A DNA stretch of 64,000 bases from Mantis religiosa (taxonomy: Eukaryota; Arthropoda; Insecta; Mantodea; Mantidae). The translations under genes and the position numbers were made by a program. Location: assembly GCA_030765055.1 (NCBI GenBank), contig CM060955.1, positions 103,588,201 through 103,652,200 on the forward strand, read 5' to 3'. Positions 13,701 through 28,700 of the stretch are shown here, in pieces. The notes beneath the pieces are model-generated. The model was not told the DNA's origin. It saw nothing but the letters and a program-made list of their open reading frames with translations, and did no database searches. Each line of letters starts with the position of its first letter. Position 1 is the first letter of the stretch.

Positions 13701-16700
13701 TGTGACTCCGAAAGTAAGATACACTGATGAAGACCAATATCAAAATATGGAAGAAATAGCTAAGCAAGAAGAGAGAAGTCCTCATCCCGAAAAACAAATT
13801 CAGAAGTCGACTCAGCCTTCAAAACAACAGACTAAAGAAAAAGAAATACCTAAATATTCAACAAAGTCCATTATAAGGAAAGAAACGTTATCTAAAGAAG
13901 AGCTGGACTATTTAGAATACGCTGAAAAAGAAACACAGAAACCAAGAATAGCCATGACATCTTCTGTTAAAGAAATGCCTAAAACTACCAAACCAGTGAA
14001 CAGAGAGAAGGATGTAGAATTTTATATTGACAAAACGAGTGTACAAAAGGAAACCAAATCGACCCCTATGGGAGTCACAGAAACTATATCAACAGCTATA
14101 AAGAAAACTTACGCTAACTTAGTAAGTGAAGAATCAAAAGTATCTGAGCGCACCCGAATACATACTACTTCAGAAGTTGAGTCTCACGATGTTGAAGAAC
14201 TAGAGGCTCACAAAACGACCGCTGTATATGATAAAGCTTCAACACCACGATTCCTTACAAAAGGAGTAATTGAAAATGAAACAGAATCGATGATACATCC
14301 TACAACAAAGGTAGCTGAAGAGTTATTAGAAGATGAAGTGGAATACACTGAAGTGGATGGAAGAAGCGTAAGGAAATCAAGGACTACAAGAGGTCCATCT
14401 ACAGGCAAAGCGTTAGAAAGGACATTAGAACCCTCATCCGAGTTCACAGTAACGAAAACAAAGAGTACAGTAGGTTCCTCTGTACACCAACTTTCTGAAA
14501 AAGCTGCAACACCTACAATAAAGTTCTCAAAGGTCACTGAAGAAGGAATTGAATATTACGACGTGTATGAAGGTGGTAAAAGGAAACCTGAGTCTTCAAT
14601 AAGTCCCTCTATTCAGAATGTGACAGAAAAAGTAGCACCTTCCAAGATTACAAATGTATCTGAACAAGAAATAGACTACCCCATTTTTGATGAAGGCGGA
14701 GTAACGAAATCCAAGACTTCAATACGCGCTTCTAAAGAAACCGTTTCTCTAAAAACAACAAAGCCCATTATACCTTTCACAAAATTGCTGGAAGAACCGG
14801 AATACTATGATGTGGATGCACATGGAATAGGAAAACCAAATACCTTAATAGATTCTTCCACAGATAAACAGTCTGTAGAAACAATAACATCCACAACCGA
14901 AATAAATGAAATGGAATATTATGATGTGCAAGAAGGTGAAGTAACCAAAACACAGAGCAGAATACCTAATGCCACAGACAAACTGTCTCAAGAAACAACG
15001 GAACTTCCGCCTCAGAGTAGAAACGTGCCTGAAGGTGTTGAGTACTATGATTTGGAAGAAGGTGGAGTTAAGAGATCTCAGCATACAACTGGTCCCTCTA
15101 CAGAGAAACCCCCTGATAAAACAACAAAACCCTCTTCACAGACTACAGAAGTATCGGAAGAAGAAATGACACATGTTGATACAGGAGGACTAAGGAAACT
15201 AAAGACTACAACAAGTCATTACATAGACAAACAGTCTAAAGGAACTGTAAAACCAATATCCGAAATTACAAAGTATGCTGAAGAGCAAACAGAACACATT
15301 GATATAGATAAAGCACAAATAAGAAAACCAAAGATTTCCATAGGTCCTTCAATAGACAAATTTCCTACAGGGACTACAGGTACTCCATCTACGATTACTA
15401 AAGATACTGAAGAAGAAATGCAATACTATGATATGAATGAACCGACAACAAGCAAACCAAAATATTCAATAGATACTTCTACAGAAAATGTTTCTCGAAA
15501 AGGAGAGAAGCCTGTTGCACAATTAAGTAAAGCACCTGTAAAAGAATTGGAACACTATGATGAACGTAAAGTTACAATGAGCAAAGCAAAGACCACGTTA
15601 GGCCCTTCAACAGACAGAGGATATAAAGAAACAACAATGTCTTCGCCACCGAAAACAACTGTATCAGTTACTGAAGTTGAATACTATGATGTAGAAGCAG
15701 ATGGAGTAGCGAAATCGAAGGTTGCTATCAAATCTACTACAGACAAATCTACTTACGAAACTTCAAAAGTGCAGTCCCAGGTTACAAGCGTTTCTGAAGG
15801 AGAAATGGAATACTATGAGGTTGATGAAGTCACCGCAAGGAAGCCAAAGACTTCAATAGGTCCTTCTGTAGAAAATACGCCTCACAAAACATCTAAACCC
15901 ATCGCAGAGTTTACAAAAGTAACTGCAGAAGAATTGGAATATTATGATGAAGGATCAATGAAGAAACCAAAGGGTTTTACACGTCATTCAACACAGAGAG
16001 TACCTAAGGAAACAGCACTATCTGCAACTCAAATTACTAATGGATCTGACGAAAATATGGACTACTATGAAGTGGCCAAAAACGGAATAACAAAGTCAAA
16101 GGCCACTACAGGTCCTACAACAGAATCATCTAAAGAAACTACCAGACACTCGTCACAGATTACAAAAGATTATGAAGAAGAAATGGATTACTATGAGGTG
16201 GGTGCAGACAGAGAAAGGACACCAAAGACAGCAGTGTATCCAGCCACAGACAAGCCGTCTAAAGAAAGTACAAAACCTACCTCCAAACTCACAAGCTATT
16301 CTGAAGAAGAAATTGATTACCATGAAATAGATGAAGACAAAGGAAGTAAGCCAAAGGCTTCGGTACGTCCTTCTGCAGAAAATGTGTCTCAGAAAACAAC
16401 ACAACCTATTTCAGATACTTCAGAACCAATTGCAGAAGAATTGGAGTACTATGATGAACATAAAGTATCAATAAGTAAGCCAAAGACTACGATAGTTTCT
16501 TCAATAGACAGAGCATCCAGACAAACAGCAATGCCCTCGTCTCAGACAACAATTTTAAATGTAAAGGAAGTGGAATATTACGATGTCGATGCAGGCGGAT
16601 TAAGGAAATCAAAGACGACTATGAGTTCTACTACAGAAAAAGTGACTAAAGAAATTACAGAACCCTCCACCCAGATTACAAAAGATTCTGAAAAGCAAAT

Positions 16701-19700
16701 GGAACACTATGATGCTGATCAAGTCACAGCAAGGAAGCCAAAGACTACAATAGGTCCTTCTGGAGAAAATGTATCTGAAAGCACCACAAAATCCACTTCA
16801 CAGATTACAAGACCTACAGTAGAGGCATTGGAAGACTATGATCCGGATAAATTAGGAGAAAGTAAATTAATGGCTACTACAGGCCCTACTAGAGACATTT
16901 CATCTAAAGAAACTACCAGCCATACGTCGCATATTATAAACGATACGGAAGAAAATGAAAGATACAATGATGTTGGTGCAGTCAGTGTAAGGACATCAAT
17001 GACTACAATGCGCCCTGCTACAGAAATATCGTCTAAGGGGACTACAATATCCTCAACCAAGATTATAAGAGGTAACGAAGAAGAAAACCAATATTACGAT
17101 GTGGATGAACTCAAAATAAGCAAGTCAAAGACTTCAATAGCTCCTTCGACACAAGATGTGAATAAAAAAGCACCACAACCTATATCACAAACTACAAAAG
17201 CAACTGCAGAAGAATTGGAATACTACGATGAAGATGGTTCCATAAAGAAACCAAAGTCTACTGTAGCTCCTCTAATAGGCAGAGGATCTAGCCAAACGAC
17301 AATGCCCTCCTCCCAAATGACAACTGTGAAAGGAATAGAAATGGAATACTATGATTGGACTGTAGGGAGAGAGACAAAATCAGAAGCTGCTACGGATTCT
17401 ACTACAGATAATCCTACTGATGAAACCACAAAAGCCTCGCTCCAGATTACAAAGGTATCTGAAGATGAAATTGAATACTATGATGTTGATGTAGGTAAGT
17501 CAAGGGAGCCAAAGACTTCAATAACTTCCTCTGCAGAAAATGTGTCTCATAAAACCGCAAAACCCATTACAGAGTTTACAAAAGCAGTTACAGAAGAAAT
17601 GGAATACTATGATTGGACTGTAGCGGGAGAGGCGAAATCAGAGGCTGCTACGGTCTCTACTATAGATAATCCTACTAATGAAACCACAAAAGCCTCGTCC
17701 CAGATTACAAAGGTGTCTGAAGATGAAATTGAATACTATGATGTTGATGTAGGTAAGTCAAGGGAGCCAAAGACTTCAATAACTCCTTCTGCAGAAAATG
17801 TGTCTCATAAAACCGCAAAACCCATTACAGAGTTTACAAAAGCAGTTATAGAAGAAATGGAATACTATGATTGTACTGTAGCGGGAGAGGCTAAATCAGA
17901 GGCATCTACGGAGTCTACTACAGATAAACCCACTAAGGAAACCACAAAAGCCTCGCCCCAGATTACAAAGGTATCTGAAGATGAAATTGAATACTATGAT
18001 GTTGATGTAGGTAAGTCAAGGGAGTCAAAGACTTCAATAACTCCTTCAGAAAATGTGTCTCATAAAACCGCAAAACCCATTACAGAGTTTACAAAAGCAG
18101 TTACAGAAAAATTGGAATACTATGATGAACATAAAGGAGCAATGAAGAAACCAGAAGGTTCTATACGACCTTCAATAGACATAGTATCTAAAGGAGCAAC
18201 AGAATCCACGTCCAAGGTTACAAATATCTCTGACGAAAACATTGACTACTATAATGTGGTTAAAAGGGGAGTAAGTAAATCAAAGGCTTCTACTATAGTC
18301 CCTACTACAGACAAAGCGTCCAAAGCAACTGCCAGATACTCCTCCCAAACCACAACAGATTCTGAAGGACAAGGAAATTCCTATGAAATGGATGAAGTTA
18401 CAGGAAGTAAGCCAAAGATTTCAACAGGCCGTTCTTTAGAAAGTACGTCTCAGAAAACAACACAATATGTTTCACAGATCACAAAAGAAACTGCAGAGGA
18501 ACGGGAGTACTATGATGAACATAAAGTTCCAAAAAGGAAACCAACGACTACAATAGCACCTTCAATAGACAGAACATCTCGGGAAACTACAATGTCCTCG
18601 TCCGAAATGAGAGTCGTAAAAGTAAAAGAAGACGAAATTTATGATCTAGATGCTGTAGGAGTAACCAAACCAAAGGTGATTACGGGTCTTACTACAGACA
18701 AATTGACTAAGGAAACAGCAAAAACCTCGTCAGGAATTACACAAGATTCTAAAGAAGACATGGAACTCTATGATGCTCATGAAGTCATAGCAAGGGTACC
18801 AGGGACTTCAACAGCCCTGGCTTCTGAAAAGGTATCTCTAAAAGCAACGCAACCCACTTCACAGATTACAGAAGCAACCGTAGAAGAATGGGAATACTAT
18901 GATGAACATAAAGGCACAACAATGAAGATAAAGGGTACAACAACAGGTGTTTCAAAAGGTAAAGCTTCTAAAGAAACTACGACATTCTCCTCCCAGACTA
19001 CAAGAGTATATGACGAGAACGTTGAGTGCTATGATGTGGGTAAAAGCAGAGATAGTAGGCATAGGCCTACTATAGGTCCTACTACAGACAAATCACCTAA
19101 AGAAACTACCAGACAGTCTTCTGAAATTACAAAAGACTCAGAAGAGATGGAGTACTATGATGAGGTTGCAGAAGAAATAAGGCCACCAAAAACTACATTG
19201 CATCCTGCTACAGACAAATCGTCTATAGTAGGTACAACATCAAAGTCCCAAATCACAACTACCAGACATTCTTCGGAGATTACAAAGGACGTAGAAGAAA
19301 TGGAGTACTATGAAGTGGGTGCAGGCAAAGTAAGGCCACCAAAAACTACAATGCATCCTGCTACAGACAAATCGCCTATAGTAAGTACAACATCAAAGTC
19401 CAAAATCACAACTACCAGTCATTCTTCGGAGATTACAAAGGACGCAGAAGAGATGGAGTACTATGATGAGGTTGCAGGAGAAATAAGGCCACCAAAAACT
19501 ACAATGCATCCTGCTACAGACAAACCGTCTATAGTAAGTACAACATCAAAGTCCCAAATCACAACTACGAGACACTCTTCGGAGATTACAAATGACGCAG
19601 GGGAAATGGAGTACTATGATGTGGGTGTAAACAAAGTAAGGCCACCAAAAACTACAATGCATCCTGCTACAGACAAACCGTCTATAGTAAGTACAACATC

Positions 19701-22700
19701 AAAATCCCAAATCACAACTACCGGACACTCTTCGGATATTACAAATGACGCAGAGGAAATGGAGTACTATGATGTGGGTGCAGGCAAAGTAAGGCCACCA
19801 AAAACTACAATGTATCCTGTTACAGACAAATCGTCTATAGTAAGTACAACATCAAAATCCCAAATCACAACTACCAGACACTCTTCGGAGATTACAAATG
19901 ACGCAGAGGAAGTTGAGTACTATGATGTGGGTGCAGGCAAAGTAAGGCCACCAAAAACTACAATGTATCCTGCTACAGACAAATCGTCTATAGTAAGTAC
20001 AACATCAAAGTCCCAAATCACAAAATATTCTGAAGAAGAAGAAGTGGATTACTATAAAATGGATAACGTCACAGGAGTTAAGCCAAAGACTTCAGTTAGT
20101 CTTTCTTCAGAAAATGTGTCTGAAACAACTACAAATCCCATTTCACAGATTACAATAACAACTGCAGAAGCTTTGACACACATTGAGGAATATAAAGACA
20201 CAATAAGTACACCAAAGTCTACCATAGGCACTTCAATAGACAAAGCGTCTAAAGATACAACAGAGCCCTCATCCCAGGTTACAAATGTGTCTGACGAAGA
20301 AGTTTACAGCTATGGTGTAGATAGAATCACAACAACTAAGCCAGAGACCTCAATAGGTTCTTCTACTGAGAATGTATCTCAGAAGATAGCTAAAGCTACT
20401 ACACGACTTAAAAAAGCAACTGCAGAAGAATTAGAATACAGTGATGAAGATAAGGACATGACAAAGGAACAAAAGATTACAATTCGTCCTTCAGTAGATA
20501 TGGCATCTACAGAAACAGCAAAGTCCTTCTCTCAGATTACAAAAGCTTCTGAAGAAAAAGTGGAGTCTTATAACTTTGGCGATGTCACATCAAGGAAGCC
20601 AGAGGCTTCAATGGGTCCTACTAGAGACCATCCCTCTAAAGAAACAACAAAAGTCACATCTCAATTTACCAGAACACCTGAAGAAGGAATAGAATACTAT
20701 GACGTGGAGAAGATCAGATTGAAGGAGCCAAGTACCTCAATTGTTCCTGATACAAATCAAAGTCCTGAAATTTTAACAAGTCCCTCAATCCTGACTACAA
20801 AATTAGATGAAAAAGAAGTGGAATACTATGATGTGGATAAAGCTGGAGCAAGGAAACAAAAGACCACAATAGGTCCTGCAACAGAAAAAGCGTTTGAGAA
20901 AACAAAAGAATCCACATCCCACATAGTGAAGGTATCCGAAGATGAAATGGAATATCCCAGTTTAGAAGAGCTTGGAGAAAAGAAACAAAAAGCTCTAAAA
21001 ACTACCTCTACATTAAACACACCTGAAACAAGCACTTCGTTACACAGCATTACAAATGTAACTGAAGATGTCGTGGGACACTCTGGCATGGAGGTCAGAC
21101 ATCAAACTTCAGTAACTTCTCCCGTGAAGTACGTGTCTGAGAAAACAACTGCTTCACACTACCATGCAAGAGCGTCTAAACCAGACATAGAACATTATGA
21201 TGTAGATGAAAGCACACAAAGTAAATCGGAAACTTCAGTTATTCCATTCACAAGGGTATACGAAAGAACAACAAAGCACACTACGGAACTCACAAACGCG
21301 TTCGAAGAAGAAATAGAATATGACAATGTTAAATCAAGTAGAGAAAAGACTGATAAGCCTTCAATATCATTCAGTACTACGGAAGTGTCCGAAGAACACA
21401 AAAAGTTGCTTGCCCAGCCTGCGAAGACAGCTGTAGATGAAACCAGATACTATGCTGTCGATAAAGATAAACCAAATAAATTAAAGATACGCGTGGTTAC
21501 ATCAACAAAGAAGCTCTTCAAAGAAACAACGAAACCACTCGAAGAAGAAATGATATATTATGATGTGGAAGAACCCACAGCAAAGAAACAGAAAACGTCA
21601 ATATCCTCCATACCAATGAAGGTCTCTAAGCCAACATTTTCACTTTCCAGTACAAAAGTAACAGAAGATGATATAGAAGACTATGGTATGGAGAAAGACG
21701 GAGAGCAGAAATCAAAAACCTTTATATCTTCTACTACACAGAAGCTGTCTATAGGAACAGGAAAACCTGTTACTCAGGTTACAAAAGCAATTGATGAAGA
21801 AACGAAATCCTACGATGCTCAAGAAGCTGTAAGAGAGGAACCAGTTGCTTCAGTAACTACGTCTACAAATATAGTGGAAACAACTGAACCTACAGGCTTT
21901 ACAAAGGTATTTAAAGAAGAAATGCAATATTTCGATACAGAAAACAGTACGGAAAGGAAACCAAAATTTTCACTGTCCTCCTCTACGATGGACATATTTG
22001 AAAATACAAGAAAACCAGTTACACAGAGTACAAAGGTAACTGAAGATAAAACTGAAATTCATGATGTAAAGCAATATACACAAAAGAATCTCAAGCCTTT
22101 AATGACCACATCGTCAAAGGTAATAGAGGAAACAATGAAAGCAAATGAAGAAGAACCGGATTATTTTGCTGTCGAAAAAGACGGAAGAAAGAAACATATA
22201 GCACCTTCTACAAAGAAGCCGTCTGAAGTAACAACAGACGAGGAATATTACGATATAGAGAATGGTAGACAAACAAAATCAAATACTTTTGTTACATCTA
22301 CTGAACTGACCGACGGCATAACAATGACGTCAACACAGGTAGAAAAGGGATCTAGGAAACAAACGGAATACTACAATCTCGGACAAAGCACAGAGATGAA
22401 AAGAGGATTTTCAATGCTCCCCACTATAGGTAAATTTCCTCATAAAGCAAGTATACCCGTTACACAGACTCCAACATTAATTGTAGAAAACGTCGAGTAC
22501 TATGATGCAGAAGAAAATAGACAAAATAAATCAAGGACATCATTAAGACCATCTACAAAGGAGATCGCTCTAACTACAAAACCAACTGTGCACTTAACAA
22601 AGACGACTGAAGTAGAAATTGAGTATTATGATCAGGAAGAACACAGAAAAAGGACACCAAAAGCTGCTGTAACTCCTACAAATAAGATTAAGGAAACAAC

Positions 22701-25700
22701 TCCTTCACATTTTACTTCTGGAACGTCTGAAGCAGAAACGAAGTACAAATATATACAGGATGGCAGAAAAGAAACAGCGAAGTCTTCAGTAATTGTTTCT
22801 ACAAAACCATCTGAAGACACTACTATACCCACTATACATTTAACAAAGCCTTTTGAAGAGGAAATAGAGTATTATGATATCGAAGACAACAGAGAAAAGA
22901 TAACAAAAGCTACAATAAGTCCGAAAAAGAAAGTGGCCGAAAAAACAACTAAACACAATATTAAAGAAGAATCTGAAGAAGATATTGAATACTATAATGA
23001 AATGAACGGCAAAACAGAAAAACCAAAGTCTTCAGCAGTTTCTACGGAAGTGGTTGAAGAAACAACTTCTATAATACACTTAACAAAGCCCCATGAAGTA
23101 GATGTGGAATATTATGATATCGAAGAAACTACAGAAAAGAAACAAAAAACTGCAGTGCCATCAACAAAGACGGTGCCTGGAAAACGAACTCCTTATGATA
23201 TCAGCAGGCCATCTGAGGAAGCGAAATACTATGATGAAGAAGAAGGTAAACAAGAACATAAAATGTCCTCATTAATTCCTTCCACAAAGGTCATCGAAGA
23301 AACAACAGTAAACACTTCACATTTAACAGAGCCTCATCTATTAGAAACGGAATATTATGATGTAAAAGAAAGCCCTGAAAGGGCGACGAAAATACAAATA
23401 CTTCCTATAAAGAAGGTTTCCAAAGAAACAACCATACACTATACCAGAGGAGAACCTGAGGATGATATAAAATACGACATTGCAGAGTATGGCAAGGAGC
23501 AGACACCAAAGTCATCCGTTCAGCCTACAGAACTCATTGAAGGAACTACTCTACGCACTGCACATTCAACTAAGCCTCATGAAAAACAGACAGAGGTTTA
23601 TGACATCAAGGATGTGACAGAAAAGAAACCAAAATCATCAACTTCTACAAAGAAAGCAATTGAAGAAACAACATCACATTATATTACACCACATTATAAA
23701 GAAAATGTGCAATATGACAGTGCAGAGGATGGAAAAACAGAAAAACCAAAGTCGTCTCCTCCTACAAAAGTAATTGATGAAACAACTGTAACTAAAACAT
23801 ATTCAACAAAGCCTGAGGAAGAAGAAATTCAGTATTACGACATTGAGGAAGCACGAGAGAAGAAACCGAAATCACTAATTTATACTAAGAAGCTTACTGA
23901 AGTAACAACTACAGGTTATGTTAGAAGAGATTATGAAGAGGATATGGATTATGATAATGCAGAAGATGGCAAAACAGAGAAGCCAAGATCTTCTATAATT
24001 TCTCCTACAGCATCTGTTGACAAAACTACTGTACCAACGCTACATTCAATAAAGCCTCAAGAAGAAAATATAGAGTACTACGATATTGAACAATTGACAG
24101 AGAAGGAAGACAAATCGTCAGCTTCTACAAAGTATATAACAAAAGGAACAACCACACGTTTTATGAGAGGGAAATCTGAAGAAGTAATGGAATATGGTGT
24201 TATAGAGAGAAGCAAAACAGTATTACCAAAGTCTTCTTTAAGACCTTCAACGAAACTGTATGATGAATCTACGGAACCTAAAGTACATATAAGTGAGCCT
24301 GCTGAAGAAGTGGAGTATAAGGATATCGAAGAAGTAAGAGAGAAGAAACCAAACACTACACCAACTGCTATACAGAATTTAAATGAAGGCACAACCACGC
24401 GCTATATTAGGAGAGAATCTGAACAAGATATGGAATATGACAATGTTGAATATGGCAAAACCGATAAACCAAGATCTTCTCTAAGTCCTCCTACAGAAGT
24501 CATTGACGAATCTACGAAACAAACTGTATATTCAACGAAGCCATATGAAGAAGATATAGAATATTACGATATTGAAGGAGGCAAAGAGAAGGAACACAAA
24601 TCCTCAACTTCTACAAAGAAAATAACTGAAGAAACAACCACACGTTATATCAGAGAAATACCTGAAGATGAAATCGAATACGATATAGCAGACAAGAGAA
24701 AAACAGAAGTACTAAAGTCTTCTTCACCTTCTTCAATAAAACCCTCTGATGAAACAACTGAACCTAAAGTACATACAGGAAAGCCTCATGAAGAAGAAGT
24801 GGATTATTACGATATCGATGAAGCCAGACAGAAGAAACCGAAAACTACACCAACATCTACAAAGAAGTTAACTGAGCGAACAACGACAGGTTATATCAGG
24901 AGGGAATCTAAAGAAGATATGGGATATGACAATGCGGAAGAAGGCAGAACTGATAAACCAAAGTCTTCTCCAACTCCTCTTACAAAAGCCATCGATGAAT
25001 CTACGAAACACACTGTACATTCAACAAAGCCTGATGAAGAAGAAATGGAATATTACGATACCGAAGGAGGCAAAGAGAAGGAACGCAAATCGTCAAATTC
25101 TACAAAGAGGATAACCGAAGGAACAACCACACGTTATATCAGAGGAATATCTGAAGAAGAAATGGCATATGATGTTACAGAGAAAAGCAAAACAGGATTA
25201 CCAAAGTCTTCTGTAAGACCTTCAAAAAAACTCTATCATGAAACCACGGAACCCAAAGTTCAGACAATTCAACCTCGTGAAGAAGTGGAGTATAGGGATA
25301 CCGAAAAAGTAAGAGAGAAGAAACCAAAAACTACACCAACTGCTGTAAAGAAATTGATTGAAGGAACAACCACACCTTTTATTAGGCGAAAATCTGAACC
25401 AGATATGGGATACGATATTGCGGAAGAAGCCAGAACTGATAAACCAAAGTCTTCTCTTATTCCTCCTAAAGGAATCAGTGAAGAATCTACTAAACACACT
25501 GTAATTTCAACAACGCCTTATGACGAAGAAATGGAATATTACGATATCGAAGAATTCAAAGACAAAGAACACAAATTGTCAACTTCTACAAAGAAGATAA
25601 CTGAAGGAACAACCACACGTTATATCAGAGAAATACCTGATGAAGAAATTGAATATGATATTACAGAGAAGAGCGAAACAGAAGTACGAAAGTCTTCTTC

Positions 25701-28700
25701 ATCACCTTCAACAAAACCCTCTGATGAAACTATGGAACCTAAGGTACATACAAGTAAGCCTCTTGAAGAAGAAGCGGAGTATTATGATATCGAAGGAGTA
25801 ACAGAGAAGAAAACAAAAACTACACCAACCTCTACAAAGAAGTTAACTGAAGGAACCACCACACCTTATATTAGGAGGGAATCTGAACAAGGTATGGGAT
25901 ATGATACTGCGGAAGAAGGCAGAACTGATAAACCAAAGTCTTCTCTTATTCCTCCTAAAGAAATCAGTGAAGAATCTACTAAACACACTCTAACTTCAAC
26001 AATGCCTTACGACAAAGAAATTGAATATTACGATATCGAAGGATTCACAGACAAGGAACACAAATCGTCAACTACTACAAAGAAGATAACTAAAGGAACA
26101 ACCGCACGTTATATCAGAGAAATACCTGATGAAGAAATGGAATATGATATAACAGACAAGATAAAAACAGAAGTACCAAAGTCTTCTTCGTCAACTTCAA
26201 CAAAACCCTCTGAGGAAACCATAGAACCTAAAGTACATACAAGTAAGCCTCTTGAAGAAGAAGTGCAGTATTACGATATCGAAGGAGTAACAGAGCAGAA
26301 ACCAAAAACTACAACAACCACTAGAAAGAAATTAACTGAAGGAACAACCACACGTTATAGTAGGAGGGAATCTCAACAAGATATGGGATATGATATTGCG
26401 GAAGAAGGCAGAACTGATAAACCAAAGTCTTCTCTTATTCCTCCTAAAGAAATCATTGAAGAATCTACTAAATACAGTGTAGCTTCAACAAAGCCTTATG
26501 AAGAAGAAATGGAATACTACGATATCGAAGGAGGCAAAGAGAAGGAACACAAATCGTCAAGTTCTACAAGAAGGATTGCTGAAGCAACAGCCACACGAAC
26601 ATCTAAAGATGAAGTGGGATATGATATTGCAGAGGAGGGCAAAACAGAAGTACCGAAGTCTTCGTTAAAACCTTCAACAAAACCCTTTGATGAAATCACG
26701 AAACCAGAAGTGCATACAGGTAAGCCTCGTGAAGAAGAAGTGGAGTACTATGATATCAAAAAAGGAGAGAAGAAACCGAAAGCTACACCATCTTCTACAA
26801 GGAAGGCAACTGCAGGAACTGCCACACATTATACTAGTAGAGAATTTGAGAATTGGGAAGATGGCAAAACTGATGAACCAAGGTACTCCCTAACTCCTGC
26901 TACAAGAGTCACTGATGAATCTACGAAACACACTGTAAGTTCAACAAAGACTTACGCAGAAGAAAGGCAACATTATGGCATCGAAGGAGTAAAAGAGAAG
27001 GAGCACAAATCAACAACTTCTACAAAGAGGATAGCTGAAGCTACAACCACAAGTTATACCAGAGGAATATCTGAAGAAGCGATGGAATATGATGTTGCAG
27101 AGAAGGGCAAAACTGAAGTACCAAAGCCTTCTTCATTACCTTCAACAAAACCCTCTGATGAAACCAAGGAACCTAATGAACAGACCAGAAAGCCTCAGGA
27201 AGAAGAAGTCGGGTATCACGATATCGAAGAAGTAAGGCAGAGGAAACCAAAAACTACACAATCATCTACAAAGAGCTTAACCGAAGGAACAGCCACGCCT
27301 TCTATTAGGAGGGAATCTGAACAAGATATGAGATATGATATTGCGGAAGAAGGCAGAACTGATAAACCAAAGCCTTCTCTAATTCCTCGTACCAAAGTCA
27401 CTCATGAGATTACTAATCATACTGTACATTCAATTAAGCCTGATGAAGAAGAAATGGAGTATTACGATATCGAAGGTGGCAAAGATATGGAACACAAATA
27501 TCCAAGTTCTACAAAGAAGATAACTGAAGCAACAACCACACGTTATAGCAGAGGAATATCTGAAGAAGGAACAGCACATTATATTGCACAGAAGGTCAAA
27601 ACAGAAGTACCAAGGTCTTCATTGAAACCTTCAACAAAACTCTTTGATGAAACTACGGAACCTAAAGCACATACAAGCAAGCCTGATGAAGAAGTGGAGT
27701 ATTACGATATCGAAGGAATAGGAGAGAAGAAACCGAAGCCTACACCATATTCTACAAAGAAGGGAACTGAAGGAACAACCACACGTTATATTAGGAGAGA
27801 ATCTGAGCAAGATATGGAATATGACAATGCGGTAGATGGCAAAACCGATAAACCAATTTCTTCTTTAATTCCTGTTACAAAAGTTATTCAGGAAACCACT
27901 AAAGACACTGTGCATTCCACAAAGCCTTATGAAGGAGAAATGGAGTATTACGATATCATAGGAGGCAAAGAGAAGGAACACAAATTTCCAAGTCCTACAA
28001 AGAGGATAACTGAACCAACAACCACACGTTATAGCAGTGAAGTATCAAAAGAAGTAGTGGAATATGATATTGCAGAGAAGAGTAAAACAGAAGTACCAAA
28101 ATCTTCTTTAAGACCTACAACAAAACTCTTCGATGAATCCACGGAAATTACAGTACCTACAAGAAAGCCTGATGTAGAAGAAGCGGATTATTTTGATATC
28201 GAAGGAGTAAGACATAAGAAACCTAAAACTACACCAACTTCTGCAAAGAAGATAACTGAAGGAACAACCGCACGTAACATCGGAGGAATATCTGAGGAAG
28301 GATCGGAATATCATATTTCTGAGAAGGGTAAAACAGAAGTAACAAAGTCCTCTTTAAGACCTCCGACAAAAGTCTTCGATGAATCCACGGAAACTACAGT
28401 ACTTACAAGAAAGCCTGATGAAGAAGCGGAGTATTACGATATCGAGGGAGGAAAACGGAAGAAACCAAGAATTACACCAACTTCTACAAAGCATTTAACT
28501 GAAGAACCTACCACACCATATATTAAGAGGGAATCTGAAAAACTTATAGGATATGATATTGCGGAAGAAGGCAGAACTGATAAACCAAAGTCTTCTCTAA
28601 ATCCTCTTATAAAAGTCATTCATGAAGCCACTAAACACATTGTACATTCAACAAGGCCATATGAAGAAGAAATGGAATATTACATCGAGGGAGGCAAAGA

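Larger units (their letters stand above)
14341..22614 (+). repeat. zone of 44-51-residue tandem repeats
   Basis: Repeats follow a consensus of EEMEYYDVDxxxxRKPKT, then TIGPSTDKxSKETTKPS, then SQITKxSE. Unit length is about 44-51 codons (132-153 nt). The zone contains two younger, highly similar sub-arrays (17341-18111 and 19105-20022). Indels between units keep the frame. Confidence 0.75.

Noticed and set aside
19105..20022. CRISPR-like array because of regular spacing
   Set aside because: The units are contiguous coding repeats of 153 nt in a eukaryotic exon, without short repeat-spacer structure.
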